The notes: generated from the letters alone by a model not told the origin. A DNA stretch of 64,000 nt from CADEDH01 sp050330635 (GCA_050330635.1 JBHJNQ010000014.1:1-64000); one strand, 5' to 3'; positions 17,217-26,319 are shown, counted from the first letter of the stretch. A program made the numbers and translations.

Positions 17217-18719
17217 TCACAGCCGACCGGCGTCGAGGGCGTCGAGCACCTCGGCCGCTCGGGCCCGTACCCGGTCGAGGTCGCCCAGGCGCCGCATCCC
17301 GGCCAGCGGGAGGCCCATACGATGGTTGGCGGCCAGGGCGTCGGCGTTGCGGGCCAGGAAGTCCCAGTAGAGGGTGGTGAACGGGCAGGCGGCGTCGCCG
17401 GTGCGTTGCCGCGGATCGAACCGGCAGCCGCCGCAGAAATCGCTCATCCGGTCGATGTAGGCGCCGCCAGACGCGTAGGGCTTGGTCGCCATCCGACCCC
17501 CGTCGGCGTGGAGGGCCATACCGATCACGTTCGGGAGCATGACCCACTCCGCCCCGTCGACGAACGACGACCACATCCATTCGGTCATGGCCCAGGGCTC
17601 GACCCCGGCGGTGAGGGCCAGATTGCCGAGCACCATGAGCCGCTCGATGTGGTGGGCGTAGCCCCGTCGGTGGACGCCGTCGACGACGGCGGCGACGCAG
17701 GCCATGTCGGTTGCGGCGTCGCCGGTGAACGCCGGAGGCACCGCCCGGGTGGCGGCGAGCTCGTTGGTGCTGCGGTAGTCGGGCATCCACCGCCAGTAGA
17801 CGCCCCACACGTACTCCCGCCAGCCGATGATCTGGCGTACGAAGCCCTCGACGCTGTTGATCGGCGCCCGACCGGCATCGAAGGCGGCGACCGCCGCCTC
17901 GACCACCTGGCGGGGGTGGAGGAGGCCGAGGTTGAGCGACGAGCTGAGGGCCGAGTGAGCCAGCTTCCACTCGCCCGCCACCATGGCGTCCTCGTGGGGA
18001 CCGAACGGGGCCAGGCCCCGCTCGACGAACTCGTCGAGCCGGTGCCGAGCCTGGGCCCTGGTGACGGGCCACCAGCCCGCCGGGGGGGCTCCCGGGCCGG
18101 CGGGAAGTCCGTCGATCACGGCCCGGTCGATGGCGTCGAGCTCGAAGGGCTCGATGGCGGGCCAGGCCCGGCCGTCGCGGGGTGGAGGTTCCCGGTTCTC
18201 GTGGTCGTGGTTCCATCGCCCGCCGACCGGTCCGTCGCCGTCGATCAGCACATCGAGACGGCGCCGTTGCCAGCGGTAGAAGTCCTCCATCCGTAGCGAC
18301 GAGCGGCCGCCGGCCCAGCGGGCGAACTCGTCGTAGGGGCACAGGAACTGCTCGTTCGGCACGACGTCGACGCCGAGGGAAGGGAGGCGGCGGCTGGCGT
18401 CCCAACTCATCGGCTCCATGGCGATGACCCGTTCGACACCGAAGGCGTCGACATGGTGACGCAGACCCTCGGCCAGCGACGGGGCCCGCCGGTGGTCGAC
18501 GTCGTGGCCCTCGGTCTCTAGTTCGGCGGCGAAGTGACGCATGGCCGAGATCACGAGATGGGCCCGCTGACGATGCCACCGCTTCGACGTCAGCTTGGCC
18601 TCACTCTCGACGAGGAGGACCCGGCACGAGCCGGGATCCCGGCCGGCCAGGGGGCCGACGTCGGTCGTCAACTGATCGCCGAACACCCAGATAGTCGGTC
18701 TCCCGTCACCGGTCGCCAT
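17217..18719 (-). CDS. Prokaryotic (6-4) photolyase-like protein, FeS-BCP family
   Basis: This flavoprotein belongs to the cryptochrome/photolyase-related group that repairs (6-4) lesions with light. It has 500 residues and opens with an alpha/beta antenna domain (TIWVFGDQLTTDVGPL). The C-terminal helical domain has WREYVWGVYW and WMWSSFVDGAEWVMLPNVIGM. Four cysteines at about 341, 429, 432 and 445 (DMACV, FCGGC, AACPF) have the same spacing as the 4Fe-4S ligands I recall for Agrobacterium PhrB. It is 3 bp from the acyl-CoA dehydrogenase gene upstream, so the two may share a transcript. Confidence 0.88.
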   Translation of the reverse strand: MATGDGRPTIWVFGDQLTTDVGPLAGRDPGSCRVLLVESEAKLTSKRWHRQRAHLVISAMRHFAAELETEGHDVDHRRAPSLAEGLRHHVDAFGVERVIAMEPMSWDASRRLPSLGVDVVPNEQFLCPYDEFARWAGGRSSLRMEDFYRWQRRRLDVLIDGDGPVGGRWNHDHENREPPPRDGRAWPAIEPFELDAIDRAVIDGLPAGPGAPPAGWWPVTRAQARHRLDEFVERGLAPFGPHEDAMVAGEWKLAHSALSSSLNLGLLHPRQVVEAAVAAFDAGRAPINSVEGFVRQIIGWREYVWGVYWRWMPDYRSTNELAATRAVPPAFTGDAATDMACVAAVVDGVHRRGYAHHIERLMVLGNLALTAGVEPWAMTEWMWSSFVDGAEWVMLPNVIGMALHADGGRMATKPYASGGAYIDRMSDFCGGCRFDPRQRTGDAACPFTTLYWDFLARNADALAANHRMGLPLAGMRRLGDLDRVRARAAEVLDALDAGRL

Positions 18720-18722
18720 GCC

Positions 18723-20033
18723 CTACAGCGACTCCAGGTGACGCTCCAGGACGTCGGCGTACTTGGCACGCGCCGCCGCCTCCCGCTTCGGTAGGTGACC
18801 GGACGGGAACAGGTCGTCGCACGGGGTGTACTCGTCGAGGACCCGCCGGGCCACCTGCACCTTGTGCACCTCGGTCGGGCCGTCGGCCAGACCCATGTGG
18901 AACGACTCGATGACCTCCTTGGCGAACGGCATCTCCCACGAGGCGCCGAGCGAGCCGTGGATCTGGAGGGCCCTCGACGCCACGTTGCGGTAGACGGTGG
19001 GCATGGCCGCCTTGACGGCCGAGATGTCCTTGCGGACCTTGCGGTAGTCCTGGTACTTGTCGATGCGCCACGCCGTGCGCAGGACGAGGAGGCGGAACAT
19101 CTCCATCTCGATCCACGAGTCGGCGATCATCTCCTGCACCATCTGCTTCTGAGAGAGCAGCTCGCCCTTCGTGGTCCGGGACAGGGCCCGCTCGCACATC
19201 ATGTCGAACAGCCGCTGGACCCGGCCGCTGGTGCGCATGGCGTGGTGGATGCGGCCGCCGCCGAGGCGGGTCTGGGACACGGCGAAGCCGCCGCCCCGCT
19301 CACCCAGCAGGTTCTCGGCTGGCACGCGGACGTCGGTGTAGCGCAGGTAGGCGTGGGATCCGTCGTCGTGCTGGGGCGACTCGTAGCCGAGGCCGACGTG
19401 GCGCACGAACTCCACCCCGGGGGTGTCGATGGGGACGAGGAACATCGACTGGCTGTGAACCAGCGGGTTCTCGGGATCGGTGACGGCCATCACGATGAGG
19501 AAGGCGGCGTAGCGGGCGTTGGACGAGAACCACTTCTCACCGTTGATCACCCACTCGTCGCCGTCCTGGACGGCGGTGGTGGTGAACACGGCCGGGTCGG
19601 CACCGCCCTGGGGCTCGGTCATCGAGTAGCAGGACACGATCTCGTTGCGCAACAGCGGCTCCAGGAACCGCTTCTTCTGCTCCTCGGTGCCGTAGTGGGC
19701 CAGGATCTCACTGTTGCCGGTGTCGGGAGCCTGGGTCCCGAACACGGTGGGGGCACACTTGGCCCGGCCCAGGATCTCGTTCATCAGGGCGAGCTTCATC
19801 TGCCCATAGCCAGGTCCACCGAGATCGGGGCCGAGATGGCACGCCCACAGCTGACGGTCCTGGACGATCTTCTGCAGCGGGGGGATGACCTCGGCCCGGA
19901 TCGGGTCGTCGAGGTCGTAGGGCGAGTCGACGATGAAGTCCAGGGGTTCTATCTCGGTCCGGACGAAGTCGTCGATCCAGTCCAGCTCGCGTTGAAACTC
20001 GGGGTCGATCTCGAAATCCATGTCGGCCATCAT
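18723..20033 (-). CDS. Acyl-CoA dehydrogenase
   Basis: This FAD enzyme introduces the alpha-beta double bond in an acyl-CoA. The 436-residue protein shows the middle-domain signature CYSMTEPQGGADPAVF and VINGEKWFSSNARYA, and the late motif RALQIHGSLGASWEMPF. ATG 20033 is followed by in-frame ATGs at 20030 and 20021, so the exact start is uncertain. It lies just upstream of the photolyase and downstream of a MarR regulator on the same strand. A MarR-controlled catabolic role is plausible. Confidence 0.87.
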   Translation of the reverse strand: MMADMDFEIDPEFQRELDWIDDFVRTEIEPLDFIVDSPYDLDDPIRAEVIPPLQKIVQDRQLWACHLGPDLGGPGYGQMKLALMNEILGRAKCAPTVFGTQAPDTGNSEILAHYGTEEQKKRFLEPLLRNEIVSCYSMTEPQGGADPAVFTTTAVQDGDEWVINGEKWFSSNARYAAFLIVMAVTDPENPLVHSQSMFLVPIDTPGVEFVRHVGLGYESPQHDDGSHAYLRYTDVRVPAENLLGERGGGFAVSQTRLGGGRIHHAMRTSGRVQRLFDMMCERALSRTTKGELLSQKQMVQEMIADSWIEMEMFRLLVLRTAWRIDKYQDYRKVRKDISAVKAAMPTVYRNVASRALQIHGSLGASWEMPFAKEVIESFHMGLADGPTEVHKVQVARRVLDEYTPCDDLFPSGHLPKREAAARAKYADVLERHLESL

Positions 20034-20054
20034 GTCCCGGACCGCGGGGCCATG

Positions 20055-20582
20055 TCAGGACGGCGGGTAGTCGCAGAGCGGGCAGTGATCGCCGCGGCGG
20101 TGGGTCCGCATGTGGAGCGACAGCCGGTCCATGGTGTCGGCGATGACGGTCCGCTCGTCCTCGTCGAGGTGGTCGAGGAGGAACTGCTTCACGAGCAGGG
20201 CGTGCTCGCCGGCGGCCGCCGCCAGGGCCCGCCGCCCCGGCTCGAGCAGGACCGCTTCGAGCCCCCGGCCGTCGTCGGCCACCGGCTCCCTGGCGATCCA
20301 GCCCCGCTTCTCCAGGCGGTTGGCGGTGTGGGTGAGCTTCTGGGCCGACGACACGACCTGCTCGGCCAGGGTCGCCATCCGCATCCGGCCCCCCGAGCCG
20401 TCGAGACGCACCAGCACCTCGTAGTCGCTGTGCGTCATCCGGTGGTCGTGGCTCAGGTGATGGGCCAGGATCTCCTCCAACAGCCGGGCGGCGTCGAGGA
20501 ATCGGGTCCACGTCCGCAGCTCGGCCTTCGACAGGTGCCTCCCGGTACCGACCAGGTCGTCCGGGTCGTAGTCGGCCGTCAA
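20055..20582 (-). CDS. MarR-family transcriptional regulator
   Basis: The 175-residue protein has a winged helix-turn-helix of MarR type: LSHDHRMTHSDYEVLVRLDGSGGRMRMATLAEQ broken into helices, with the recognition region SSAQKLTHTANRLEKRGWIAREP and the wing DDGRGLEAVLLEPGRRAL. The C-terminal segment ends with the cysteine pair DHCPLCDYP, which might sense oxidants or metal. The start is a TTG at 20582 that overlaps the upstream stop (TTGA). The likely target is the acyl-CoA dehydrogenase gene 21 bp downstream, by position only. Confidence 0.82.
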   Translation of the reverse strand: MTADYDPDDLVGTGRHLSKAELRTWTRFLDAARLLEEILAHHLSHDHRMTHSDYEVLVRLDGSGGRMRMATLAEQVVSSAQKLTHTANRLEKRGWIAREPVADDGRGLEAVLLEPGRRALAAAAGEHALLVKQFLLDHLDEDERTVIADTMDRLSLHMRTHRRGDHCPLCDYPPS

Positions 20583-20826
20583 GACGTCAGGCGCACCACA
20601 CCGATGACGCCGTCCCAGACGAGCCGGGCCCCCTCGTCGCCCGTGCGGACCATCCAGATCGTGGCCAGCACCGACAACACGGCGCTGGCCCCCATGGAGA
20701 ACCCGGCTCGGCGCCGCAGGGTGGGACGGGCCAGCGCCACCAGGGTGGCCAGCATCAGCAACGGGGTCAGGACCACCGGTGCATGGACGAAGAGCGGATG
20801 GGCGGGAGCCCGTTGACCGATTCCAC
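20579..20826 (-). pseudogene. DUF2231-like membrane protein with frameshift
   Basis: Actinobacterial DUF2231 proteins open with a stretch like NGLPAHPL. Here GTG 20826 gives VESVNGLP in one frame, and after about position 20803 the neighbouring frame continues AHPLFVHAPVVLTPLL, VALARPTLRRRAGF and a second membrane segment. One missing base near 20798-20806 explains the break. The second frame alone offers only GTG 20776 as a start. The product (about 83 residues if repaired) is shorter than the four-helix proteins of this family that I recall. The end overlaps the MarR start. Confidence 0.6.
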
Positions 20827-20848
20827 GACGAGAGTATGGCCCAGCGGT

Positions 20849-20965
20849 TCAGGGAAGGGACAGGGTTGCTCGACGGCGACGCCGGTCAGCCGACGGTGAC
20901 ACCGAGAACCTGGCCGCTGGCGGCGTGCGAGTCCGGTCCGAACTGGAGCGGGCGTGGTTCGACAT
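20849..20965 (-). CDS. Possible small ORF with a strong ribosome site
   Basis: ATG 20965 lies a few bases after GGGAGGAAG, the best Shine-Dalgarno match nearby. It would encode 38 residues, basic and serine-rich, with no recognised family. Codon usage is not convincing. It may be a leftover of a decayed gene between the NUDIX and DUF2231 genes, because another frame here also shows a protein-like stretch (SHAASGQVLGVTVG). Confidence 0.2.
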   Translation of the reverse strand: MSNHARSSSDRTRTPPAARFSVSPSADRRRRRATLSLP

Positions 20966-20996
20966 GATGGTTCTTCCTCCCGAACGCGTTGGGTCG

Positions 20997-21737
20997 TCAC
21001 TTCCAGGCGAAGACCGGTTGCTCGAACTCGTCGACCCGCACGGCGTCGCCGTCGTAGGCCACGGCCCGGAACTGGTACAGCACGGCACCGGTTGGGGCGT
21101 GGATGAGGTCGCCGCCGATCGGGAGCTGGATGACCGGGCGGGGGCTCTCCGGGATGGCGACGAAGCGGGGTGAGTCCGATCGGGCCAGCTCCCGCAGCGC
21201 GATGCGGTGGAGCGACGCGACCTCCTCCGGGTTTGCCACCGGCTCGGCTCCGTGGCCGGCCCAGAACACGAAGGGGGTGATCACGTAGCCCGACCGCGTG
21301 GGGTAGTCGTCGAGCTGGCCCAGGAGCTCGGCGTCGCCGAAGCTGAGCCCGACCTCCTCCTCGATCTCCCGTAGGGAGGCGGCCAACGCCGACTCGCCCT
21401 CGTCGATGCGGCCCCCGGGAAGGGCCCACTGGTTGGCGTGGGCGTTAAGCCGGGAGCCGCGCCGGGTGAGCAGCACGGCTGCCCCCCCGGCGGTGCCGTC
21501 GACGCGCCCGGTCAGGGTCGAGAGGTCGACGCCGGGGATGTCGGCGATCAGATCGACCCGGCCGCTCTCCGTCGGATCGGCGCCGTGGAGCTCGGCGTCG
21601 CTGTCGATGACCACGATCCCCACCGCGGCGTGGCGTCGACCGTCGAGTGGGTGTCGACGGACCTCGTGGTCGGCCAGGTTGGCGGCCAACCGTGACCGGA
21701 GGGTGTCGTCGTAGGTGATCGACCTGTCGGCGTTCAC
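20997..21737 (-). CDS. NUDIX hydrolase, CoA-pyrophosphatase-like
   Basis: The 246-residue protein carries the Nudix box from about residue 120: GGRIDEGESALAASLREIEEEVGL, a GX5EX7REVXEEXGX-type pattern with REIEEEVG. LNAHANQWALPGG precedes it, as in CoA/acyl-CoA pyrophosphatases. The C-terminal part (PRFVAIPESPRPVIQLP) is less common. GTG 21737 is chosen because the sequence upstream is the body of the neighbouring small gene. Only 7 bp separate it from that gene, so they form an operon. The exact nucleotide substrate is inference. Confidence 0.82.
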   Translation of the reverse strand: MNADRSITYDDTLRSRLAANLADHEVRRHPLDGRRHAAVGIVVIDSDAELHGADPTESGRVDLIADIPGVDLSTLTGRVDGTAGGAAVLLTRRGSRLNAHANQWALPGGRIDEGESALAASLREIEEEVGLSFGDAELLGQLDDYPTRSGYVITPFVFWAGHGAEPVANPEEVASLHRIALRELARSDSPRFVAIPESPRPVIQLPIGGDLIHAPTGAVLYQFRAVAYDGDAVRVDEFEQPVFAWK

Positions 21738-21744
21738 GGGCCGT

Positions 21745-21969
21745 TCACCCCACCCCCGACGCCCGTCGGCGGCGGCGTACCCGTCGGATGCGGCGGAGCA
21801 GGCGCAGGGCCGCCCCGCCCACCACCAGCCACTGGGCCGGGTTCGACCGCCGACGTCCACCCCCCGGCCGCTTCGCCACCCTGAAGGCCGCGGCGCCAAC
21901 CATGGCCAGGTCGGAGAGGAGACCGATCGTCTTGAACCGTCCGAACACGGCACTGCGGAGGAACCTCAT
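21745..21969 (-). CDS. Small basic hypothetical protein
   Basis: The 74-residue protein starts MRFLRSAVFGRFKTIGLLSD, has a short hydrophobic stretch (LAMVGAAAFRV), a GGGRRR linker, a second hydrophobic stretch (WLVVGGAALRLL) and an arginine-rich tail. I recognise no domain. The alternation suggests a membrane-associated, nucleic-acid- or lipid-binding protein, but this is only appearance. It is directly upstream of the NUDIX gene on the same strand, and divergent from ribH. Confidence 0.55.
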   Translation of the reverse strand: MRFLRSAVFGRFKTIGLLSDLAMVGAAAFRVAKRPGGGRRRSNPAQWLVVGGAALRLLRRIRRVRRRRRASGVG

Positions 21970-22146
21970 CGACCTACCCGTCCCTGCCATCGCTGGCCTC
22001 GGCATCCCATCGGCCCCAACGCTAGGTGCTCGTGGGCGTGGACACGGGGTTTTGTGACAGCCGGGAGTTTCGCTGCAGGCGAAACTCGAAGCGAGGCGCC
22101 CCGCGCCGAAGCCGTTAGCGGTCGGAGCGACTACGCTGCCCAGGCG

Positions 22147-22629
22147 ATGGCCAGCGGAGATCAGCGAGCGACGACACCGACCGGCATCGACGGGACCGGC
22201 CTCCGGCTCGGTGTCGTTCGGGCCCGGTGGAACGCCGAGATCGTCGAGCGGCTGGCCGCCGGCGTGCGGCGCGCCCTCGACACCCTCGGCGTGACCGACG
22301 TGGTCGAACACGCCGTGCCCGGGTGCTTCGAGATCCCGCTGGCGGCGAAGACGTTGGCCGCCAGCGGTGCGGTCGACGCCGTCGTTTGCATCGGGGCCGT
22401 CATCCGGGGCGAGACCACCCACTACGAGCTCGTGTCGGGGGAGTGCGGTCGCGGGGTCCAACAGGCCCAGCTCGAGGTCGGGGTCCCCATCCTGTTCGGG
22501 GTCCTGACCGTGGAGGACGAGGCCCAGGCCCTGGCCCGCAGCGAGCCCGAGGGTGGCCACAACGTCGGTGAGGAGGCGGCCGCCGGGGCCGTCGAGATGG
22601 CCCGCCTGGTGGCCGCCCTGCGGGCGTGA
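22147..22629 (+). CDS. ribH: 6,7-dimethyl-8-ribityllumazine synthase
   Basis: It performs the penultimate riboflavin step, condensing the pyrimidine and the butanone phosphate. The 160-residue protein has the expected motifs: RLGVVRARWNAEIVERL at the N-terminus, VPGCFEIPLAAKTLA, CIGAVIRGETTHYELV with the catalytic His, and VPILFGVLTVEDEAQALARS. The shell-forming lumazine synthase fold is complete. No other riboflavin gene is adjacent; the next gene is an aldehyde dehydrogenase 33 bp away. It provides FMN/FAD, which many flavoenzymes in this window need. Confidence 0.94.
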   Translation: MASGDQRATTPTGIDGTGLRLGVVRARWNAEIVERLAAGVRRALDTLGVTDVVEHAVPGCFEIPLAAKTLAASGAVDAVVCIGAVIRGETTHYELVSGECGRGVQQAQLEVGVPILFGVLTVEDEAQALARSEPEGGHNVGEEAAAGAVEMARLVAALRA

Positions 22630-22662
22630 CCGGCCGAGGGCGGCAACGAGGGGGACGATGAC

Positions 22663-24090
22663 ATGCGTGACCAGCTCCTGATCGGCGGGCGGTGGCTCGA
22701 CGGGTCCGACGGCGAGCGCATCGCCGTGCACGATCCCGCCGACGGCGGCGAGATCGCCGTCGTGGCCGCCGGTACCGCGGCGGACGCCCATCGGGCGTGC
22801 GCGGCGGCGGCCGTGGCCCAGCGATCGTGGGCCGCCACCGCACCCCGGGAGCGGTCGGAGACCCTGCGGCGCTGCTGGCAGATCCTCGTCGACCACAGCG
22901 ACGAGCTGGCCCGGCTCATCACGGCCGAGCACGGCAAGCCGCTGGCCGACGCCGCCGGCGAGGTGGCCTACGCCGCCGAGTTCTTCCGCTGGAACGCCGA
23001 GGAGGCGGTCCGCGTCCGGGGCTCGATCGGCGTCGCCCCGAGCGGGGCCAACCGGATCATCGTCCATCACCCACCGGTGGGGGTGGTGGTCATCGTGACC
23101 CCGTGGAACTTCCCCGCCGCCATGATCACCCGCAAGCTCGCCCCGGCGCTGGCCGCCGGCAACGCCGTCGTGATCAAACCACCGCGCGAGACCCCGCTCA
23201 CCGCCCTCCGGGTGGCGGAGCTACTCGAGGAGGCCGGGGTGCCGCCCGGTGTCGTCAACGTCGTCCCCACCCTGGAGTCGGGGGCATGGTTCGATGCCGC
23301 CGTCGACCATCCCGCCACCCGTATGGTGTCGTTCACCGGCTCGACGGAGGTCGGACGGGCCCTCCTGCGGCGGGCCGCCGACCGGGTGCTGAAGACGGTG
23401 ATGGAGCTCGGCGGCAACGCCCCCTTCATCGTGTTCGACGACGCCGATCTCGACGCCGCCGTGGCGGGGGCGATGGTGGCCAAGATGCGTCACTCGGCCG
23501 AGACGTGCACGGCCGCCAACCGCTTCTTTGCCGAGGCCGGCGTGGCCGAAGAGTTCACCGCCCGGCTCGCCGCCGCCATGGGGGCGGTCAGGGTCGGCAA
23601 CGGCCTCGACGAGGGCGTGACCTGCGGGCCAATGATCAACGCCGCCGCCGTCCGGTCGATCGACGGGCTGGTCCGGGCGGCGGTCGAGGCCGGGGCCACG
23701 ACCGCCGTCGGCGGGGCACCGATCGAGGGGCCCGGCTACTTCTACCAGCCGACCGTGCTCGGCGGGGTGGCGCCCGACTCGCCCATCACGTCGGAGGAGA
23801 TCTTCGGCCCCGTCGCCCCCGTCATCCCCTTCACCGACACCGACGACATGATCGCCAACGCCAACGACACCGAGATGGGGTTGGCGGCCTACGTCTACAC
23901 CGCCGACATCGGCCGCGGCCTGTCGGTGAGCGAGCGCCTCCAATCGGGCATGGTGGGCCTGAACCGGGGGGCCATGTCCGATCCCGCCGCCCCCTTCGGG
24001 GGCATGAAGCAGTCGGGGCTGGGGCGCGAGGGATCGACCGAGGGCATCTACGAGTTCACCGAGACCCAATACATCGCCACCGACTGGTAG
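22663..24090 (+). CDS. NAD(P)-dependent aldehyde dehydrogenase, succinate-semialdehyde type
   Basis: The 475-residue protein is complete. It shows the cofactor stretch TPWNFPAAMITRKLAPALAAG, the glycine signature FTGSTEVG, the catalytic glutamate MELGGNAPFIVF and the catalytic cysteine in SAETCTAANRF. The late motif PFGGMKQSGLGREGSTEGI matches the GabD/succinate-semialdehyde group well, although other short-chain semialdehydes are possible. It follows ribH on the same strand. No GABA aminotransferase is nearby, so pathway placement is open. Confidence 0.88.
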   Translation: MRDQLLIGGRWLDGSDGERIAVHDPADGGEIAVVAAGTAADAHRACAAAAVAQRSWAATAPRERSETLRRCWQILVDHSDELARLITAEHGKPLADAAGEVAYAAEFFRWNAEEAVRVRGSIGVAPSGANRIIVHHPPVGVVVIVTPWNFPAAMITRKLAPALAAGNAVVIKPPRETPLTALRVAELLEEAGVPPGVVNVVPTLESGAWFDAAVDHPATRMVSFTGSTEVGRALLRRAADRVLKTVMELGGNAPFIVFDDADLDAAVAGAMVAKMRHSAETCTAANRFFAEAGVAEEFTARLAAAMGAVRVGNGLDEGVTCGPMINAAAVRSIDGLVRAAVEAGATTAVGGAPIEGPGYFYQPTVLGGVAPDSPITSEEIFGPVAPVIPFTDTDDMIANANDTEMGLAAYVYTADIGRGLSVSERLQSGMVGLNRGAMSDPAAPFGGMKQSGLGREGSTEGIYEFTETQYIATDW

Positions 24091-24102
24091 CGGCCGCCCG
24101 GC

Positions 24103-25215
24103 TCACGAGCCGAAGCCGGCGACGGGTCCCCGCAGGCCCGTTGGCCGATGGTCGCCGACGACGAGCTGCTCGACCACCCCGACCCCGGTCCGCTCGCCCC
24201 ATCGGGCCCGGCACAACGCCTGGATGTGGATCATCGTCGGATCCTCCGGATCGACGGTGGCCAGGTCGAGCGCGTCCCGCTCGGCCTCCGCCTCGCCCAG
24301 CCATCGGCCGTGTCCCCACCGGGGATGGCGGTAGCCGACGCCGCTCATCTGGAACCGGAGGATCGGCTCGTAGGCGATGACGACCGGTTCGTCGCCCCAG
24401 AGGCCGAGGGTGGTGGTAGCCCGTTTCGCCCACCGGGTTCCGGCGCCCCAGGCCACGTCGACGTCCGCCGTGGTGGCCCGGCGGACGAGGCCGGGATCGA
24501 GGGGATCCTCGTCGGGCCCCAGCCGGGCCGCCACGGCCCCGCTCTGGTGCCACGGCTGGCCGTCGGCCAGGTGGTTGAGGGCCAGGTGGGTACAGACGTC
24601 GTCGAACACCGTGGGGGCCCAGATCCAGAAGAACTGGGGCTCGGTGGCCGGGCCCGGGATCCGGTCGCCGACCGGCCGCACGCCCCAGCTGCGATCCCGG
24701 ACCCCGACGAGGGTGCCGTCCGGGGCGATCTCGATCCGCTCCCCGTCGAGGTCGATCCAGCCCTCCCACCGGCCGAACTGGGTGAGGCGGGTGTAGTCGA
24801 ACAGGGCGCGACCTTCCGCAACATGGCGGAAGCGGGGTTCCTCGATGGCCGGCGAGAGCATGGTCCAGGTCAGGTCGGCCGACAGGCCGAACCGGTCGTC
24901 GACCGTGATCCGGTGGTGGCGCATCGGTTCGACGATCGTCACCGTCAGGGGCCCGATCGTGGTCTCGGTGCGGTCGGCGGGAGCGAGCCGGGACGCCCTG
25001 ACGTTGTGTTGGATCCCGTGGCGCACGAGGGAGAACGCCCCGTCCATGACCCGTCGGTTGGGGTAGACGCCCAGGGCCACGGCGAAGAACACGTCACCCT
25101 CGGGGTCGAAGCCGTTGTAGAAGAAGCGGTCGTAGGCGTCGGGTGACGTGGTGGCCACGTGGAGCATCGGCTCCGACGTCTGGTGGATCGGGTGGTCGTC
25201 GAAGGGGTGCAGCAC
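24103..25215 (-). CDS. Conserved hypothetical lipocalin-like protein (DUF7064/7065-like)
   Basis: The 370-residue protein starts from GTG 25215. It has the look of CrtC/Svf1-like two-lipocalin proteins: HPIHQTSEPMLHVA, RFFYNGFDPEG, ALGVYPNRRVMDGAFS, then GRWEGWIDLDGERIE and SWGVRPVG in the middle. Related actinobacterial proteins are called DUF7064/DUF7065; this name is from memory and is not certain. No catalytic residues can be assigned. It is 21 bp downstream of a phosphotransferase gene, and the two probably act on the same metabolite. Confidence 0.6.
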   Translation of the reverse strand: MLHPFDDHPIHQTSEPMLHVATTSPDAYDRFFYNGFDPEGDVFFAVALGVYPNRRVMDGAFSLVRHGIQHNVRASRLAPADRTETTIGPLTVTIVEPMRHHRITVDDRFGLSADLTWTMLSPAIEEPRFRHVAEGRALFDYTRLTQFGRWEGWIDLDGERIEIAPDGTLVGVRDRSWGVRPVGDRIPGPATEPQFFWIWAPTVFDDVCTHLALNHLADGQPWHQSGAVAARLGPDEDPLDPGLVRRATTADVDVAWGAGTRWAKRATTTLGLWGDEPVVIAYEPILRFQMSGVGYRHPRWGHGRWLGEAEAERDALDLATVDPEDPTMIHIQALCRARWGERTGVGVVEQLVVGDHRPTGLRGPVAGFGS

Positions 25216-25236
25216 GGGAGCTCCGGTCGAGGTCGG

Positions 25237-26319
25237 TCAGCGGTCGAGGAGGGACAGGAGGTCGACGTCGTCGACCAGGGCGGCCGAGCCGCGGGCCATG
25301 GCCACGAACATCGCATCGCCCCGGTCGGTCCGCCCCACGATCTGGGAGGCGATGACGGCCATGAGGTAGCCGGAGGCCGATCCCAGCCGGTAGCCGTGGC
25401 GGATCACCTCGTCGGTCAGGTCGACCCCCTCGGCCGCCAAGGCGTGACGGTAACGACCGAGAAGCCGCTCCTCGGCGGACCGCCGCTCGGTCGGGGGCAG
25501 GGCGCCGCTGAGGAAGTAGGCGACGTCGGCGAGGCCGTGGCCGTACGACACGGTCTGCCAGTCGACGGTGGTCAACGGCGCCACCCCCGGCCCCGTCCCG
25601 AACAGGACGTTGTCGAGGCGGTAGTCGCCGTGGACGAGGCAGCGGGGCCCCGTTGCCGCTTCGATCAGGGCGGGCAGGGCGGCCCTCAGGGCCCGGCCGA
25701 GGTCGAGCTCGTGCGCCGTCAGGCGGTCGCCGTAGGTGGCGACGAAGCCGTCGAAGAGCTGGTCGACGAGGGCCACCCGATCGGCCCTCGTCTCCTCGGT
25801 GGTAGTGTCGACCCAGTCGAGCTCGACCAGCTCGTCGCAGCCCCACGTCGGTCCGTGGAGCCCGGCGATGGCGACCATGGCCAGCTCGGCCTGCTCGACG
25901 GAGCAGCCGGCGAGCTGGTCGCCGGCCACCGTGGGTGTGAGGTCGTTCATGACCAGTACGAAGGCGTTGGTCCCACGGTCCTCGCTGACGTGGAAGGGGA
26001 CCGGGGTGGGGATGGTGACCCTGTCTCGAACGTCGCGGTAGAAGCCCACCTCCCGGACGTAGGTCCTGGTGGCGGTGGCCGCAGCCCGGCTCCGGGCGCT
26101 CGTCGAGGGCAGCTTGACCACCACCGACGACGGGCCCGACCCTCCGGTCCAGTCCAGGTGGCAGCGGACGTTCTCACCGACCTGGCCCGTGCCGATGAGC
26201 TCGGCCGACAGCGAGGCCACCTCGGCCCCGGCCGACGCCACCCCGGCCTCGACCAGACGGCGACCCAGCCACGGTCGGTCGATCCCGTGTCCGGCCAGGA
26301 ACACCAGCGGATCGGTCAC
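25237..26319 (-). CDS. CHK/aminoglycoside-type phosphotransferase
   Basis: The 360-residue protein has a small-molecule kinase fold. The catalytic region reads CLVHGDYRLDNVLFG with the Mg-binding VDWQTVSYGHGLADVAYFL, and the N-lobe has VVVKLPS with the ATP-contacting lysine. It resembles ecdysteroid-kinase-like or CHK enzymes rather than antibiotic kinases. The substrate is unknown. Its GTG start at 26319 lies 58 bp after the rhomboid gene. The next gene (24103-25215) is the lipocalin-like protein, and the pairing hints at a lipid or terpenoid alcohol. Confidence 0.8.
   Translation of the reverse strand: MTDPLVFLAGHGIDRPWLGRRLVEAGVASAGAEVASLSAELIGTGQVGENVRCHLDWTGGSGPSSVVVKLPSTSARSRAAATATRTYVREVGFYRDVRDRVTIPTPVPFHVSEDRGTNAFVLVMNDLTPTVAGDQLAGCSVEQAELAMVAIAGLHGPTWGCDELVELDWVDTTTEETRADRVALVDQLFDGFVATYGDRLTAHELDLGRALRAALPALIEAATGPRCLVHGDYRLDNVLFGTGPGVAPLTTVDWQTVSYGHGLADVAYFLSGALPPTERRSAEERLLGRYRHALAAEGVDLTDEVIRHGYRLGSASGYLMAVIASQIVGRTDRGDAMFVAMARGSAALVDDVDLLSLLDR

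Noticed and set aside
20798..20806. Programmed frameshift in the DUF2231 gene.
   Set aside because: There is no slippery heptamer or strong downstream structure at the join. A plain one-base loss explains it.
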